Shown here one piece after another: positions 31,217-39,531 of a DNA stretch of 64,000 bases (position 1 is the stretch's first letter; the number at the start of each line of letters is the position of its first letter). The notes beneath the pieces are model-generated. The model saw only the letters and a list, made by a program, of their open reading frames with translations, was not told the DNA's origin and did not search any database. Source of the stretch: Ancylobacter mangrovi (lineage in GTDB: Bacteria > Pseudomonadota > Alphaproteobacteria > Rhizobiales > Xanthobacteraceae); NCBI RefSeq assembly GCF_024752355.1, contig NZ_JANTHZ010000001.1:744001-808000 (forward strand), written 5' to 3'. Made by a program: the position numbers and the translations under genes.

Positions 31217-32362
31217 TCAGCTCCCGAGGCCGAGTTCGCGCGCCAGCGCGTCGATGCGGGCGAGCGCGGCGTCGTCCTTGCCGAAATGGCCGCGCGCGTC
31301 GGTGGCGGCGGCCTTCGCCTTGTCGGCGTCGCCGAGCACGGTCCAGGCGCGCATGAGCCGCAGCCAGCCCTCGAGGTCGTCGCCATCCTCGGCGAGCCGC
31401 GCGGAAAGGCGCTCGACCATACCGCGGATCATCTGGCTGCGCTGTTCGGGGGTCATGTCCTCGGCCGCCGCAACGTCCGCGGCGCCGGGGCCCGGCACCT
31501 GCGCGGTCTGCGGCGCCGGCGCGGCGGCGCCGACCCGGGCCAGCGCGGCATGGACCAGCGGAAGCCAGGGCGCGCCGACCGGCGAATCGGCGGCCAGCGC
31601 GCTCCAGTAGGCGGCGGCCTCGGCGGTCTTGCCGTCCTGCTCGGCGGCGAGGCCGAGGAAATAACGTGCCTTGGGGTCCTTCGGGTCCTGCGCCAGCGCC
31701 TGCTGGAAGGCGGCGGAGGCTTCCGCCGTCACCACGCCGTCGGCGTCGGCGACCATCGCCTCGCCGAGCCCGCTCTGCCGCGACGGACTGGAGCCGAGCA
31801 GGCGGATCGCGTTGGACCAGGTGCGCACGGCGTCGGAGGTGCGCCCGATCCGCAGGTAGATCGGCGCGATCACCTCATAGCCGCGCCCGTCGTCGGGATT
31901 GGCCTCGAGATGCTCCTCAACCTTGCGGATCAGCACCGCGACGTCGGCCTCCTCGGGCCGCGCATTGAGTCGTGCCGCAAGCGGCTGGGGGGAAAGCTGG
32001 GGCGAGCCGAGCAGGATGTAGAGCGTGCCCGCCAGCACCGGCACGCCGACGAGCGCGATCAGCGCCGCGGCCCGCCGGCGGCCGACATTGCCGGCGGAGG
32101 CGGCCCGCGTCGCGTGCACTTCCGCGGAGGCACGCAGGATGCGGCGCGCCACCTCGGCGCGGGCGGCCTCGCCCTCGCCTTCGCCGATCAGCCCGGCGGT
32201 GCGGTCGCGCTCGATCTCGGCAAGCTGGTCGCGATAGACGGCAAGGTCCGCCTCGGCTGCGCTCGCGGCCTCGGGCGCGGCGCCGGCACCCGTACGCAAC
32301 GGCCACAGCACCGCCAGGATGGCGGCGCCGGTCATGAGCGAGAAGGCGATCCACAGCAACAT
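31217..32362 (-). CDS. ccmI: Cytochrome c maturation protein CcmI/CycH
   Basis: 381-residue TPR protein that presents apocytochrome c to the haem lyase. It has two N-terminal membrane helices (residues about 3-22 and 91-112) separated by a cytoplasmic leucine/arginine-rich loop (VYRDQLAEIERDRTAGLIGEGE). The C-terminal periplasmic part has TPR-like repeats (DGRGYEVIAPIYLRIGR, DPKARYFLGLAAEQDGK). It is the first gene of the ccm operon, with a 142-bp gap upstream that should hold the promoter. Confidence 0.93.
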   Translation of the reverse strand: MLLWIAFSLMTGAAILAVLWPLRTGAGAAPEAASAAEADLAVYRDQLAEIERDRTAGLIGEGEGEAARAEVARRILRASAEVHATRAASAGNVGRRRAAALIALVGVPVLAGTLYILLGSPQLSPQPLAARLNARPEEADVAVLIRKVEEHLEANPDDGRGYEVIAPIYLRIGRTSDAVRTWSNAIRLLGSSPSRQSGLGEAMVADADGVVTAEASAAFQQALAQDPKDPKARYFLGLAAEQDGKTAEAAAYWSALAADSPVGAPWLPLVHAALARVGAAAPAPQTAQVPGPGAADVAAAEDMTPEQRSQMIRGMVERLSARLAEDGDDLEGWLRLMRAWTVLGDADKAKAAATDARGHFGKDDAALARIDALARELGLGS

Positions 32363-32504
32363 TAGTCTTCCTCTAATGCGCTGAGTTAGCCGACCGGCAC
32401 GGCGCCGCCAATCCGTATCACCCTCAGTCGGATCGCCGCAGCCTCGCCCAAGGGGCGGAACTGCGGCGCCGTCTCACGCGAGCGTGATGCGAATCGGCCC
32501 CGCG

Positions 32505-32969
32505 TCAGCCGGCAACCGGCGACCAGGTGCCGTCCGGGTTGCGGCAGGCGGTGCCGCGCGCGGTCTGCGGCTGGCCGTCGACGTAGATGGTGTGGGTGAA
32601 TTCGCGGCACCGGGGCGAGCCGCCACGCGCATAGGTGGGACCGGGGACGATGGTGCCGTAGGCGCCGCTGTCGCCGCGCCAGCTCACCGGCGCGCCAGGC
32701 GAGCCATATTCGAGCGCCTGCGCCTGCGCAGCCTGCGCGCGCTGGCGGTCCTGATCGTCGAGCGCGCTGCCGATAGCGGTGCCGACCAGCCCGCCGATCG
32801 CCGCACCCGCCAGCGTCGCACCGGTATTGCCACCTGCGATCTGGCCGATGACGCCGCCCGCCAGCGCGCCGACCGCCGCGCCCCCGACCGTATTCGGGTT
32901 GTCCTGGGGGGAGCAGCCGGCGAGAAGCCCGCCGATGAGGCCGACGGCGACAAGGTGGTAAGCGCGCAT
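32505..32969 (-). CDS. Glycine-zipper surface lipoprotein (17-kDa antigen family)
   Basis: 154-residue predicted lipoprotein. The signal peptide ends in a lipobox (GGLLAGC, cysteine near residue 18). A glycine-zipper segment rich in GxxxG follows (VGGAAVGALAGGVIGQIAGG ... AAIGGLVGTAIG), then a C-terminal domain with two cysteines (SPRCREF and GTACRNPDGTW). This layout matches the 17-kDa/RT0821-type surface antigen family of the outer membrane. The ATG at 32969 is preceded by GGAGGAAAC; the longer open frame upstream is not supported. Its function is not established. Confidence 0.85.
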   Translation of the reverse strand: MRAYHLVAVGLIGGLLAGCSPQDNPNTVGGAAVGALAGGVIGQIAGGNTGATLAGAAIGGLVGTAIGSALDDQDRQRAQAAQAQALEYGSPGAPVSWRGDSGAYGTIVPGPTYARGGSPRCREFTHTIYVDGQPQTARGTACRNPDGTWSPVAG

Positions 32970-33054
32970 GAAACTGTTTCCTCCAGCTCGGTCACGAAAC
33001 GTGCGTGGCACGAAGCGGTAGGAATAGGGCGAAACCGGGGCTCCGTCACCCGGT

Positions 33055-34434
33055 TCACGCGGCCGGCAGGCGCACCGTGCAGCGCAGCCCGCCGATGGGC
33101 GAGCGGGCGAAGTCGAGCCGCCCGCCATAGAGGGATACCAGCTCGGAGACGATGGAAAGGCCGAGCCCCGAGCCCGGCTTGGTCTCGTCGAGCCGCTTGC
33201 CGCGCTTGAGCGCCTCGGCCTGCTGCTCGGCGGTCAGGCCCGGCCCGTCATCGTCGATGACGATCTCGAAGAAGTCGCGCCGGCCGGCCACGCCGGGCAC
33301 CGGCACCACCGCGATCTCCACCAGCGAGCGGGCCCACTTGCAGCCATTGTCGACCAGGTTGCCGAGGATCTCCTCGAGGTCCTGGCGCTCGCCGCGGAAG
33401 CGCACGCGCGGCGCGACCTCGGCCTCCACCGCCACCCCCTTCGACCGGTAGACCTTGGCGAGCGTGCCCGCCAGTTTCTCGACCACCGGCCCGACATCCT
33501 CGACCGTCGAGACCACCGAGGCACGGGCGGCCATGCGCGCGCGCTCGAGATGGTGGGCGACCTGCCCCTTCATCATCTCGGCCTGTTCGGCCACCTTGGC
33601 GGCCAGCGGGTCGCCGGCGACGGCCGCCCGCGCAGCCTCGTTCTGCAGCACCGAGATCGGCGTCTTGAGTGCGTGGGCGAGGTTGCCGACATGGGTGCGC
33701 GCACGCTCGACGATCTCGCGATTGGCCTCGATCAGCCCGTTCACCTCGGCGACCAGCGGCGCGATCTCGACCGGAAAGTCGCCGGCGATCCGGTCGGCCC
33801 GCCCCACCCGCACCTCGTGCAGCGCCACCCGCATGCGCCTGAGCGGGCGCAGGCCGAACAGCACCTGGAACACGAGGGTGAGCAGGAAGGCGAGGCCGAG
33901 CACGGCCAGCGTCGCGGCGAGCGCGCGGTCGAATCCCGCCACCTCGTCCTCGATCTCGCCGGCGTCGGCGGCCACCGAGACCGCGTAGCGCCCGTCCTCG
34001 CCGAGATCGACCGTGCGCTCGACGAGGCGCAGATTCTGCTCCTCGGGGCCCTTGGCGTAGCTGTAGCGCATGCCGGTCAGGTCGGCCTTGGAGCCGCTCT
34101 TGAACAGCATGGGCAGCTTGCCCTCGGGTAGCGAGCGCGAGGTCTTCACCTGCGTCGCCGGCCCGTCGATGCGGGCGATCTGCCAGTACCAGCCGGAAAT
34201 GGGGAAGTTGAACAGCGGATCGCCGAGCGTGGTCGGCTCGGGCATGGTGCCGGCCGGCGCATTGGCGACGTCGGCGACGATCGTCTTCAGATAGACGTCG
34301 AGCCGCTGGTCGAAGGAGCGCTCCACCGCGTCGCGATAGATGGAGGACAGCGCGAAGCCGGTGACCAGCAGCACCAGCGCGCTCACCACGGTCGCCGAGA
34401 TGAAGAGGCGTAGGGCGAGCGAGCCGGCGCGCAT
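33055..34434 (-). CDS. feuQ: FeuQ-like sensor histidine kinase
   Basis: 459-residue membrane kinase. An N-terminal helix (residues about 9-30) and a second near 180-202 flank a periplasmic sensor. The dimerisation H-box reads VGNLAHALKTPISVLQNE, the PhoQ/FeuQ-type variant with alanine after the histidine. The ATPase domain has NLVDNGCKWA, IDDDGPGLT and GSGLGLSIVSELV. The ATG is fused to the stop of the regulator gene (TGATG). In rhizobia FeuPQ controls periplasmic cyclic glucan export and osmotic or membrane adaptation. The symbol rests on the strongly FeuP-like partner, so target genes here are inference. Confidence 0.78.
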   Translation of the reverse strand: MRAGSLALRLFISATVVSALVLLVTGFALSSIYRDAVERSFDQRLDVYLKTIVADVANAPAGTMPEPTTLGDPLFNFPISGWYWQIARIDGPATQVKTSRSLPEGKLPMLFKSGSKADLTGMRYSYAKGPEEQNLRLVERTVDLGEDGRYAVSVAADAGEIEDEVAGFDRALAATLAVLGLAFLLTLVFQVLFGLRPLRRMRVALHEVRVGRADRIAGDFPVEIAPLVAEVNGLIEANREIVERARTHVGNLAHALKTPISVLQNEAARAAVAGDPLAAKVAEQAEMMKGQVAHHLERARMAARASVVSTVEDVGPVVEKLAGTLAKVYRSKGVAVEAEVAPRVRFRGERQDLEEILGNLVDNGCKWARSLVEIAVVPVPGVAGRRDFFEIVIDDDGPGLTAEQQAEALKRGKRLDETKPGSGLGLSIVSELVSLYGGRLDFARSPIGGLRCTVRLPAA

Positions 34435-35105
34435 CAGCGCGGCGCCTCCGGCGGCGTGAGCAGGTAGCCGAGCCCGCGCACGGTCTGGATCACCTCGATG
34501 CCGAGCTTCTTGCGCAACCGCCCGACGAACACCTCGATGGTGTTCGAATCGCGGTCGAAGTCCTGATCGTAGAGATGCTCGACCAGCTCGGTGCGCGAGA
34601 CCACGCGCCCGGCATGGTGCATCAGATAGGCGAGCAGGCGGTGCTCGTGCGAGGTCAGCTTCACCTGCCGGCCGTCGACCGTCACCCGCCCGGAGCGGGT
34701 GTCGAGCATCACCGGCCCGCAGCTCAGCTCGCTGGCGGCGTGGCCGGCGGAGCGGCGCAGCAGGGCACGAATGCGGGCCAGCACCTCCTCCATGTGGAAG
34801 GGCTTGGCAACATAGTCGTCGGCCCCGGCGTCGAAGCCCTGCACCTTGTCGCTCCAGCGGTCGCGCGCGGTGAGGATCAGGACCGGCATCTTGCGGTCGC
34901 CGCGCCGCCACGCCTCCAGCACCGACAGCCCGTCCATCTTCGGCAGGCCGATGTCGAGCACCACGGCGTCATAGGGCTCGGTATCGCCGAGATAGTGGCC
35001 CTCCTCGCCATCATAGGCGCGGTCGACCACATAGCCGGCCTCGACAAGGGCCTCATACATCTGGCGGTTCAGGTCGGGATCGTCCTCGACGACGAGCAGG
35101 CGCAA
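34434..35105 (-). CDS. feuP: FeuP-like OmpR-family response regulator (TTG start)
   Basis: 223-residue regulator. The receiver has VVEDD, the phosphoacceptor in AVVLDIGLPKMDG and the lysine in YVAKPFHMEE. The winged-helix domain includes LTSHEHRLLAYLMHHAGRVV and DSNTIEVFVGRLRKKLG. The blocks DAVVLDIGLPKMDG and EHLYDQDFDRDSNTIEVF are near-invariant in rhizobial FeuP proteins. No ATG sits at the expected place. A TTG at 35105 gives the canonical start MRLLVVEDDPD and is preceded by AGGAG at seven bases. A GTG at 35120 is the alternative. It is coupled to the kinase gene through TGATG. Confidence 0.85.
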   Translation of the reverse strand: MRLLVVEDDPDLNRQMYEALVEAGYVVDRAYDGEEGHYLGDTEPYDAVVLDIGLPKMDGLSVLEAWRRGDRKMPVLILTARDRWSDKVQGFDAGADDYVAKPFHMEEVLARIRALLRRSAGHAASELSCGPVMLDTRSGRVTVDGRQVKLTSHEHRLLAYLMHHAGRVVSRTELVEHLYDQDFDRDSNTIEVFVGRLRKKLGIEVIQTVRGLGYLLTPPEAPR

Positions 35106-35176
35106 CCTCTTGCTCCTCACGGCAACGCCGCGCGGCGCGCGCGGCGGGCGGAGAATGCCATCGCCGGGCGCCGATG

Positions 35177-35413
35177 TCAGGTCGGCGCCTCGCCGCGCCA
35201 GCCGCACAGTTCGCGGCCCACCGCATTGTGGGCCTTCACCTGGCGGATCGTGGCGTCGGTATCGGCACTGGCCCAGCTTATGGCGCGAAAGGCGCCGCAG
35301 GCGCCCCTAGTCGCGGCGGAAGGCGTCGTCGTCGCGCAGCCGGCGATCGTCAGCGTCGCGCCGCTCAGCAGCAGCACGCGCGCGATCGGCGCGCAGAATC
35401 GTGTCGGACACAT
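35177..35413 (-). CDS. Small phage-type lipoprotein, probable outer-membrane spanin (Rz1-like)
   Basis: 78-residue predicted lipoprotein. A short signal sequence ends in the lipobox LTIAGC. The mature part (ISWASADTDATIRQVKAHN ... LCGW) matches small Rz1-like lipoproteins in lysis cassettes of alphaproteobacterial phages. An upstream in-frame ATG at 35434 is also possible. Over 100 bases of its 5' part lie inside the preceding inner-membrane spanin gene in another frame, the classical overlapping arrangement of two-component spanins. It is the last gene of the GTA-like cluster. Spanins fuse inner and outer membranes in the final lysis step. Confidence 0.65.
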   Translation of the reverse strand: MCPTRFCAPIARVLLLSGATLTIAGCATTTPSAATRGACGAFRAISWASADTDATIRQVKAHNAVGRELCGWRGEAPT

Positions 35414-35555
35414 CGCGTTCTCCCTCGGCCACACAGGCGGCGCGCCCGTCGGACCTTCCTTTCGCGTAGAGACCGCCCGCCATGGCGAGCGCGAGCAGCA
35501 GCAGCCCCGCCGCCCGAGCCGCGGGGCTGGCGAGAAGGCCGAGCAGCGCCGTCAT
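35307..35555 (-). CDS. Probable inner-membrane spanin (Rz-like)
   Basis: 82-residue protein with an N-terminal membrane anchor (GLLLLALAMAGGLYAKG, about residues 17-33) followed by a charged, coiled-coil-prone tail (DTILRADRARAAAERRDADDRRLRDDD). This is the form of a phage Rz spanin. Its ATG overlaps the endolysin stop (ATGA), and the lipoprotein gene begins within it in a different frame. Endolysin, Rz, Rz1 is the standard lysis order. Sequence identity to named spanins cannot be judged here; the call rests on architecture and gene arrangement. Confidence 0.65.
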   Translation of the reverse strand: MTALLGLLASPAARAAGLLLLALAMAGGLYAKGRSDGRAACVAEGERDVSDTILRADRARAAAERRDADDRRLRDDDAFRRD

Positions 35556-36358
35556 GCGAGGCTCTCCCCGGCCCGGATGCGCGCCATCGCGGCGTGCAGC
35601 GTCAGCGCCACGCCGGCCAGCATCAGCGCGGCGAAGGTCCATTTCAGGGGCTCGGCGAATCCCGCGAGCGGGGCCAGCCGGTCGGCCTGTTCGGCGACAA
35701 TCGCCGCCAGCCCGCCGGTGCCCGCGATCAGGCCGCCCGCGCCCTCGCGCGTCCGGCCGAGCCGCAGGTCCGAGGGGCGCGCCTTGGGCGCCGTCGAAGG
35801 ATCCGAGACGACGGCGGGAGGTTGCAGCCGTCCGGCAGAACCCCGCGCCATCCCGGCGGCGGTCTCGCGCACCTCGGCGACGCGCCGGGTCCAGCCGGCG
35901 CCGAAGGTGCGGAAGGTCTTCAGTCCGCGCAGCATGGCGAGGCGGCGGTCGCACACCGCGTCGACGGTCTCGACGGGCTCGGCCGCCCGCACCGCGGACA
36001 GCGTCGCCTCGCCGACGATGCCGTCGGCCGCCGCACCGACCGCGCGCTGCAGCCATTTCGCGGCCTGCGCGGGACCCGAGTTCACCGCGGCGTCGAACAC
36101 GCAGTAATCGACGCCCGCCGGCAGGTCGTCGCCGCGGATCGCGTCCCAGTACTGCGCCCGGTAGATCGAGGTGACCTCGTCCTCGCCGATCCGGCGCACG
36201 CTGCGCGCCGCCAGTCCCCGGCGCCGGCGCCAGCCGTCATAGACGCGCTGGGTGATCCCCTTCATCGTCGCCCCGCCGGGGTCGGCGGGCAGGTCGGCAT
36301 AGCCACCTTCATGGACGAGCACGCGCTTGAGCGCCTCGTCGAAGCTCGACGCGGTCAT
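35552..36358 (-). CDS. GH108-type endolysin (N-acetylmuramidase) with C-terminal membrane segment
   Basis: 268-residue peptidoglycan hydrolase. The N-terminal GH108 domain begins FDEALKRVLVHEGGYADLPAD with the catalytic glutamate in EGGY. It continues with GATMKGIT and a peptidoglycan-binding-like stretch (VNSGPAQAAKWLQRAVG, DGIVGEATL) to about residue 165. A proline/arginine-rich linker leads to a hydrophobic C-terminal segment (LKWTFAALMLAGVALTLHAA) near residues 235-255. This could anchor the enzyme in the membrane or serve a holin-like role. The ATG has GGAG upstream. It opens the lysis module following the tail genes. Confidence 0.85.
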   Translation of the reverse strand: MTASSFDEALKRVLVHEGGYADLPADPGGATMKGITQRVYDGWRRRRGLAARSVRRIGEDEVTSIYRAQYWDAIRGDDLPAGVDYCVFDAAVNSGPAQAAKWLQRAVGAAADGIVGEATLSAVRAAEPVETVDAVCDRRLAMLRGLKTFRTFGAGWTRRVAEVRETAAGMARGSAGRLQPPAVVSDPSTAPKARPSDLRLGRTREGAGGLIAGTGGLAAIVAEQADRLAPLAGFAEPLKWTFAALMLAGVALTLHAAMARIRAGESLA

Positions 36359-36392
36359 GGCAGTCTCCGGTTGCGGGGAACGGAAATGAAAG

Positions 36393-36410
36393 GGCCGCCC
36401 GCGGGCGGCC
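36393..36410. terminator. Perfect GC palindrome just upstream of the endolysin gene
   Basis: An 18-base perfect inverted repeat (ggccgccc, two-base centre, gggcggcc) lies 35 bases upstream of the endolysin start. On the minus strand it is followed by CTTTCATTTCC, a weak T-rich tail. It may end transcripts from the tail-fibre genes or act as an attenuator before the lysis genes. The remainder of the roughly 450-bp gap (36359-36811) shows no convincing gene on either strand. Confidence 0.5.
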
Positions 36411-36811
36411 GTCGTTTGATCGGTCGGTTCGATGTGATCTAATGGCCGGCGCCGGCGGGTGCCCGACCTGCCGGCGCACCGCTGTCCCCGGGGCCGACGG
36501 CCTCGTCGTCGAACCGTCAGGCGCCGATGACCAGGAAAGACGCCGAATATCCAACGACCGCGCTCGCGGTCAGTATCGTGGGCCGCGCCGTCGTCTCCGG
36601 GTCGGCGGCGGAGTTCGTCCATCACCTCCCCAGCGCGCTCGCGCGGACCGGGAGCCGCTGAAGCGGCGGCATGCGTGCGTGTCTCCACCTCCCCAGCCTT
36701 GCAGCGCCCCGCCGGCCGCGCCGGTCGTCGGCACGCGGCGTGCAAGGCCCCGCCCGCGCCAGCTGATCGGTTGGCATCCCGCCATTGCATGGCGCCAAGG
36801 TGAGTGAAGGA

Positions 36812-37150
36812 ATGATCTCCCGCATACCCCTCCTGATGACCGTTGCCCTGGCACTGGGCATCGCCGCCGCGACGGTGGTGCCGATCTGGCTCCGCCCGCA
36901 CCTGTCGTCGTCGGCCGATGTCGAACGGGCTCTCGCCTTCGCGCTCCTGGGCGTGTCGATGGGATGGCTGTTCCCGCGCCGGTGGCTGCTGCCGCTCGCC
37001 ATCGGCCTCGGCTACGCCATCGCCCTCGAACTGGCCCAGGAGCTGATACCCACGCGCCACGCGCAGGTGCACGACGCCGCCATAAAGGCGGCGGCGTTCG
37101 TCGTCGGCATGCTGATCAGCCGCGTCGCCGCCGCCCGGCCCTGGAAATAG
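36812..37150 (+). CDS. Small VanZ-like membrane protein
   Basis: 112-residue membrane protein with three or four hydrophobic helices. The C-terminal part LELAQELIPTRHAQVHDAAIKAAAFVVG resembles the VanZ signature (glutamate/glutamine-rich helix, arginine, aspartate, then a small-residue helix). The start at 36812 is chosen; an ATG at 36785 is possible. It lies on the plus strand inside the minus-strand phage cluster, between the beta-helix protein and the endolysin, so it is likely cargo rather than a structural gene. VanZ-like proteins have no settled function outside teicoplanin resistance. Confidence 0.6.
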   Translation: MISRIPLLMTVALALGIAAATVVPIWLRPHLSSSADVERALAFALLGVSMGWLFPRRWLLPLAIGLGYAIALELAQELIPTRHAQVHDAAIKAAAFVVGMLISRVAAARPWK

Positions 37151-37191
37151 CGCCGGCGGGGGCGACCTTCTTCATAAAGACGAAAGGCCCG

Positions 37192-38664
37192 TCAGGCCGC
37201 GAACTGATAGGCGCCGATCGAGGGCGGGCTGGCGAACGGCTTGCCGTCCTTGTCCGCCGTCACGCCCTCCACGGCCACGCCGGCCGTAACACAGGGCGAG
37301 CCGGACTGCAGGCGGAAGTCGGTGCCGGCACTCACGAACAGCGGGTTCGCCGCCACGTCGTGGGCCCCGGCGGTGACGCCCGCCGTGCCGTTGTTGAAGT
37401 AGGGCGTGGTGCAGTTGTAGAGGCAGTCATGGTCGTTATCGAGCGTCGCCGTGGTGTCGCTCGAACGGTAGTCGTGGCCGCGCGAGAACCCGGTGATGAT
37501 GTTGTTCCGGGACGTCACGTTGCCGGTCAGCGAGCGGATCGCCGAGCGCGAGGAGATGATGGCCGAACCGTAGAACGTGTTGTTGAAAACGTTCACGGTC
37601 GGCCGGTTCTCCGGCGTGGCGATCCCGACATTGCCGACCTGCAGCGCATAGCCGGCGAGGTCGTCGGCGCCGGGCACGTAGATCACGTTGGACGTGAAAT
37701 TGTGCGTGCCCCCGACCTGGTTGGTGATCGAGAGGATGAACAGTTCCTGGGCATTGTTGCGCAGGAAGCAGCGGTCGGTGTCGACCGAGGCGCTCGACTG
37801 GTTGGAGATGCCGGACTTCTCGTTGTCCCGGATGTCGCAGCGGCGGATGAAGCCGGTCGTGTAGTCGTGGAACGAGATGCCGTCGCCGCGCCCGCCCGAA
37901 AGCGTGCGCGCGCCGCCATTGCGCCGGACGACGCAGTCCTCGATCCGGGCGATCGAGGCCGTGCCATGGGCGCCGAAGCCGTCATTCGAGTTGTAGCTGA
38001 GGTCGCACATGCTGACCTCGACCCCGACCGAGCCGCCCGTCGCCTCGAACCCGTTGTTCGGGCCGAACCAGGAGGCGATGCCCTCGACCACGGAATAGTC
38101 CGAGCCGGTGTTGAACTGGATGTTGTCGTCGGTCCCGCTGGCGGGAATCTCGATCAGCATCCCGGCCGGGTCGGCGCCGACGTCGATATAGACGCTGGTG
38201 CCGCTCACCCCGAAGCCGCCGGCACCGGGGGTAGTCGGCGTGCTGGTGTTGACGATCAGCTTGGTGACGGTGTCGCCGCCCGAGAGGACGAACACGTTCT
38301 GCGCGGCGTAGCCGATGTCCTTCGCGTAGACCGTGCCCGAGCTGTTGGCCCAGCCCGACGTATGGCGCACCGACCTGGCGACGATCGGCCTGTAGCCCGC
38401 CCCATAGGCGCCGATGTGGACGTTGGCGGTCAGCAAAAGGCTCTCGCGCAGCATGTTGCTGTAGAGCGTCTCGCCCCGGACGAAGCCGATGCGCATGCCC
38501 GCTTCCACCGGCACGTCGCCCCAGGCCGCCTTGGCCGCGCCCGGTGTCCGGCCGGAGTTGAGCGCCGACCCGTTCACCGGGTCGACGTAGTAGTCGAAGG
38601 GCGTGAGGATGGCGGCCGCCCGGCTCGCCACCGACGCGAGGGAAATTCCGAGACCGAAACTCAT
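37192..38664 (-). CDS. Right-handed parallel beta-helix protein, probable tail spike
   Basis: 490-residue protein. After a hydrophobic start it opens with YYVDPVNGSALNSGRTPG, typical of pectate-lyase-like beta-helix proteins, and continues with short repeats such as FGPNNGFEATGG, SYNSNDGFGAHG, RNGGARTLSGGRGDG and RDNEKSGISNQSSAS. It ends SIGAYQFAA. Its ATG overlaps the preceding gene (ATGA), so it belongs to the tail operon. Beta-helix proteins here act as host-binding or polysaccharide-degrading spikes; no catalytic residues can be assigned. Codon use seems less strictly GC-rich than the structural genes. Confidence 0.75.
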   Translation of the reverse strand: MSFGLGISLASVASRAAAILTPFDYYVDPVNGSALNSGRTPGAAKAAWGDVPVEAGMRIGFVRGETLYSNMLRESLLLTANVHIGAYGAGYRPIVARSVRHTSGWANSSGTVYAKDIGYAAQNVFVLSGGDTVTKLIVNTSTPTTPGAGGFGVSGTSVYIDVGADPAGMLIEIPASGTDDNIQFNTGSDYSVVEGIASWFGPNNGFEATGGSVGVEVSMCDLSYNSNDGFGAHGTASIARIEDCVVRRNGGARTLSGGRGDGISFHDYTTGFIRRCDIRDNEKSGISNQSSASVDTDRCFLRNNAQELFILSITNQVGGTHNFTSNVIYVPGADDLAGYALQVGNVGIATPENRPTVNVFNNTFYGSAIISSRSAIRSLTGNVTSRNNIITGFSRGHDYRSSDTTATLDNDHDCLYNCTTPYFNNGTAGVTAGAHDVAANPLFVSAGTDFRLQSGSPCVTAGVAVEGVTADKDGKPFASPPSIGAYQFAA

Positions 38665-39530
38665 GACTGGGTCGCTCCGGAAATGGCCCACACCGCGCTC
38701 GCATCGTCGGCATTGGCGACGCAGTGCCAGACGATCAGCCCCTTCTCGAGGCTGCGGCTGTGGTCGTAGGGATGGGCGAGGCTGGCACCCGAGGCGGCGA
38801 CGAGCTGGATCGTCGAGCCCTCCGGCGAGAAGGCGACGCCGCCATAGCCGGCCGGGGTGTCGTTCGGCAGGGTGATCTCCACCTCGCCGGCGACGCTCAC
38901 AGCGCCGACCCCGGCATGGGTCACGTGGTCGAAGGTGATGTCGTCGCCGATCGCGTAGGCGGGCGTGGCGGCCGTCACCAGCGGGCCGAGCCAGGAACCG
39001 GCCGGCGCGCCGCCCCAGCCGCCTTCGGACTTCGGGCCCCAGAGGTCGAGGGTCAGGTTGTCGATGTAGCGGTCGCCGCTCTCGCCGGTGCCCGCATCCG
39101 GTGCGCCGTCGCCGGTCAGCAGCGAATAGCCGGACGGGCCCTGTATGCCGGGCACCTGCACCAGCGCCATCTCGGCGCCGAGATATTCGCCCGCGCCGCC
39201 GACGGTGATGGAGCCCGCCGCCACCTTCTGGCGCTCGGCGCCGGTGATGGCGTACATGTCGACCAGCGTGTGCTGGCCCAGCGGAAGCTCGTTCACGAAG
39301 CTGCCGACATCGTCGATCCGGCAGCCCTCGACATCGCCCTCGCCGTTCGGCTCCAGCAGCGACAGCCCGCCCTCGTCGACGCTCGACAGCACGAAGGGCG
39401 CCAGCGGGCCGGATTCCGGCGTGATCGTGAGCTCGATCTCCTTGCCGGTGAAGTCGTAATCCTCCAGCCGGATCTCCGGCAGGGGCGCATTGGTGTTCCA
39501 GTGCAGCGGAATCTGAATCGTCGCGGTCAT
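38661..39530 (-). CDS. Tail-fibre-like phage protein of unknown function
   Basis: 289-residue protein without a family I can name. The N-terminal part (IPLHWNTNAPLPEIRLEDYDFTG) looks like a beta-rich structural domain. The middle has a Gly-rich collar (GIQGPSGYSLLTGDGAPDAGTG then GDRYIDN and LWGPKSEGGWG), a pattern common in phage tail-fibre collars. The C-terminal part is rich in Ala/Val/Gly strands. It is coupled to the beta-helix gene by ATGA and follows a 101-residue gene after one base. A tail-fibre or adaptor role is inferred from position. Confidence 0.6.
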   Translation of the reverse strand: MTATIQIPLHWNTNAPLPEIRLEDYDFTGKEIELTITPESGPLAPFVLSSVDEGGLSLLEPNGEGDVEGCRIDDVGSFVNELPLGQHTLVDMYAITGAERQKVAAGSITVGGAGEYLGAEMALVQVPGIQGPSGYSLLTGDGAPDAGTGESGDRYIDNLTLDLWGPKSEGGWGGAPAGSWLGPLVTAATPAYAIGDDITFDHVTHAGVGAVSVAGEVEITLPNDTPAGYGGVAFSPEGSTIQLVAASGASLAHPYDHSRSLEKGLIVWHCVANADDASAVWAISGATQS

Positions 39531-39531
39531 G

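Noticed and set aside
33055..34911. Extended 618-codon version of the FeuQ-like kinase
   Set aside because: The N-terminal part lies entirely within the regulator gene in another frame; the ATG at 34434 fused to the regulator stop is the natural start.
35127..35145. GC hairpin (gccgcgc / gcgcggc) between the spanin and FeuP-like genes
   Set aside because: No T-tract on either strand and such dyads are common in this base composition; not called a terminator.
36442..36807. Plus-strand frame of 121 codons upstream of the VanZ-like gene
   Set aside because: Pro/Arg-rich, no ribosome site and no recognisable motif; left as part of a non-coding gap.
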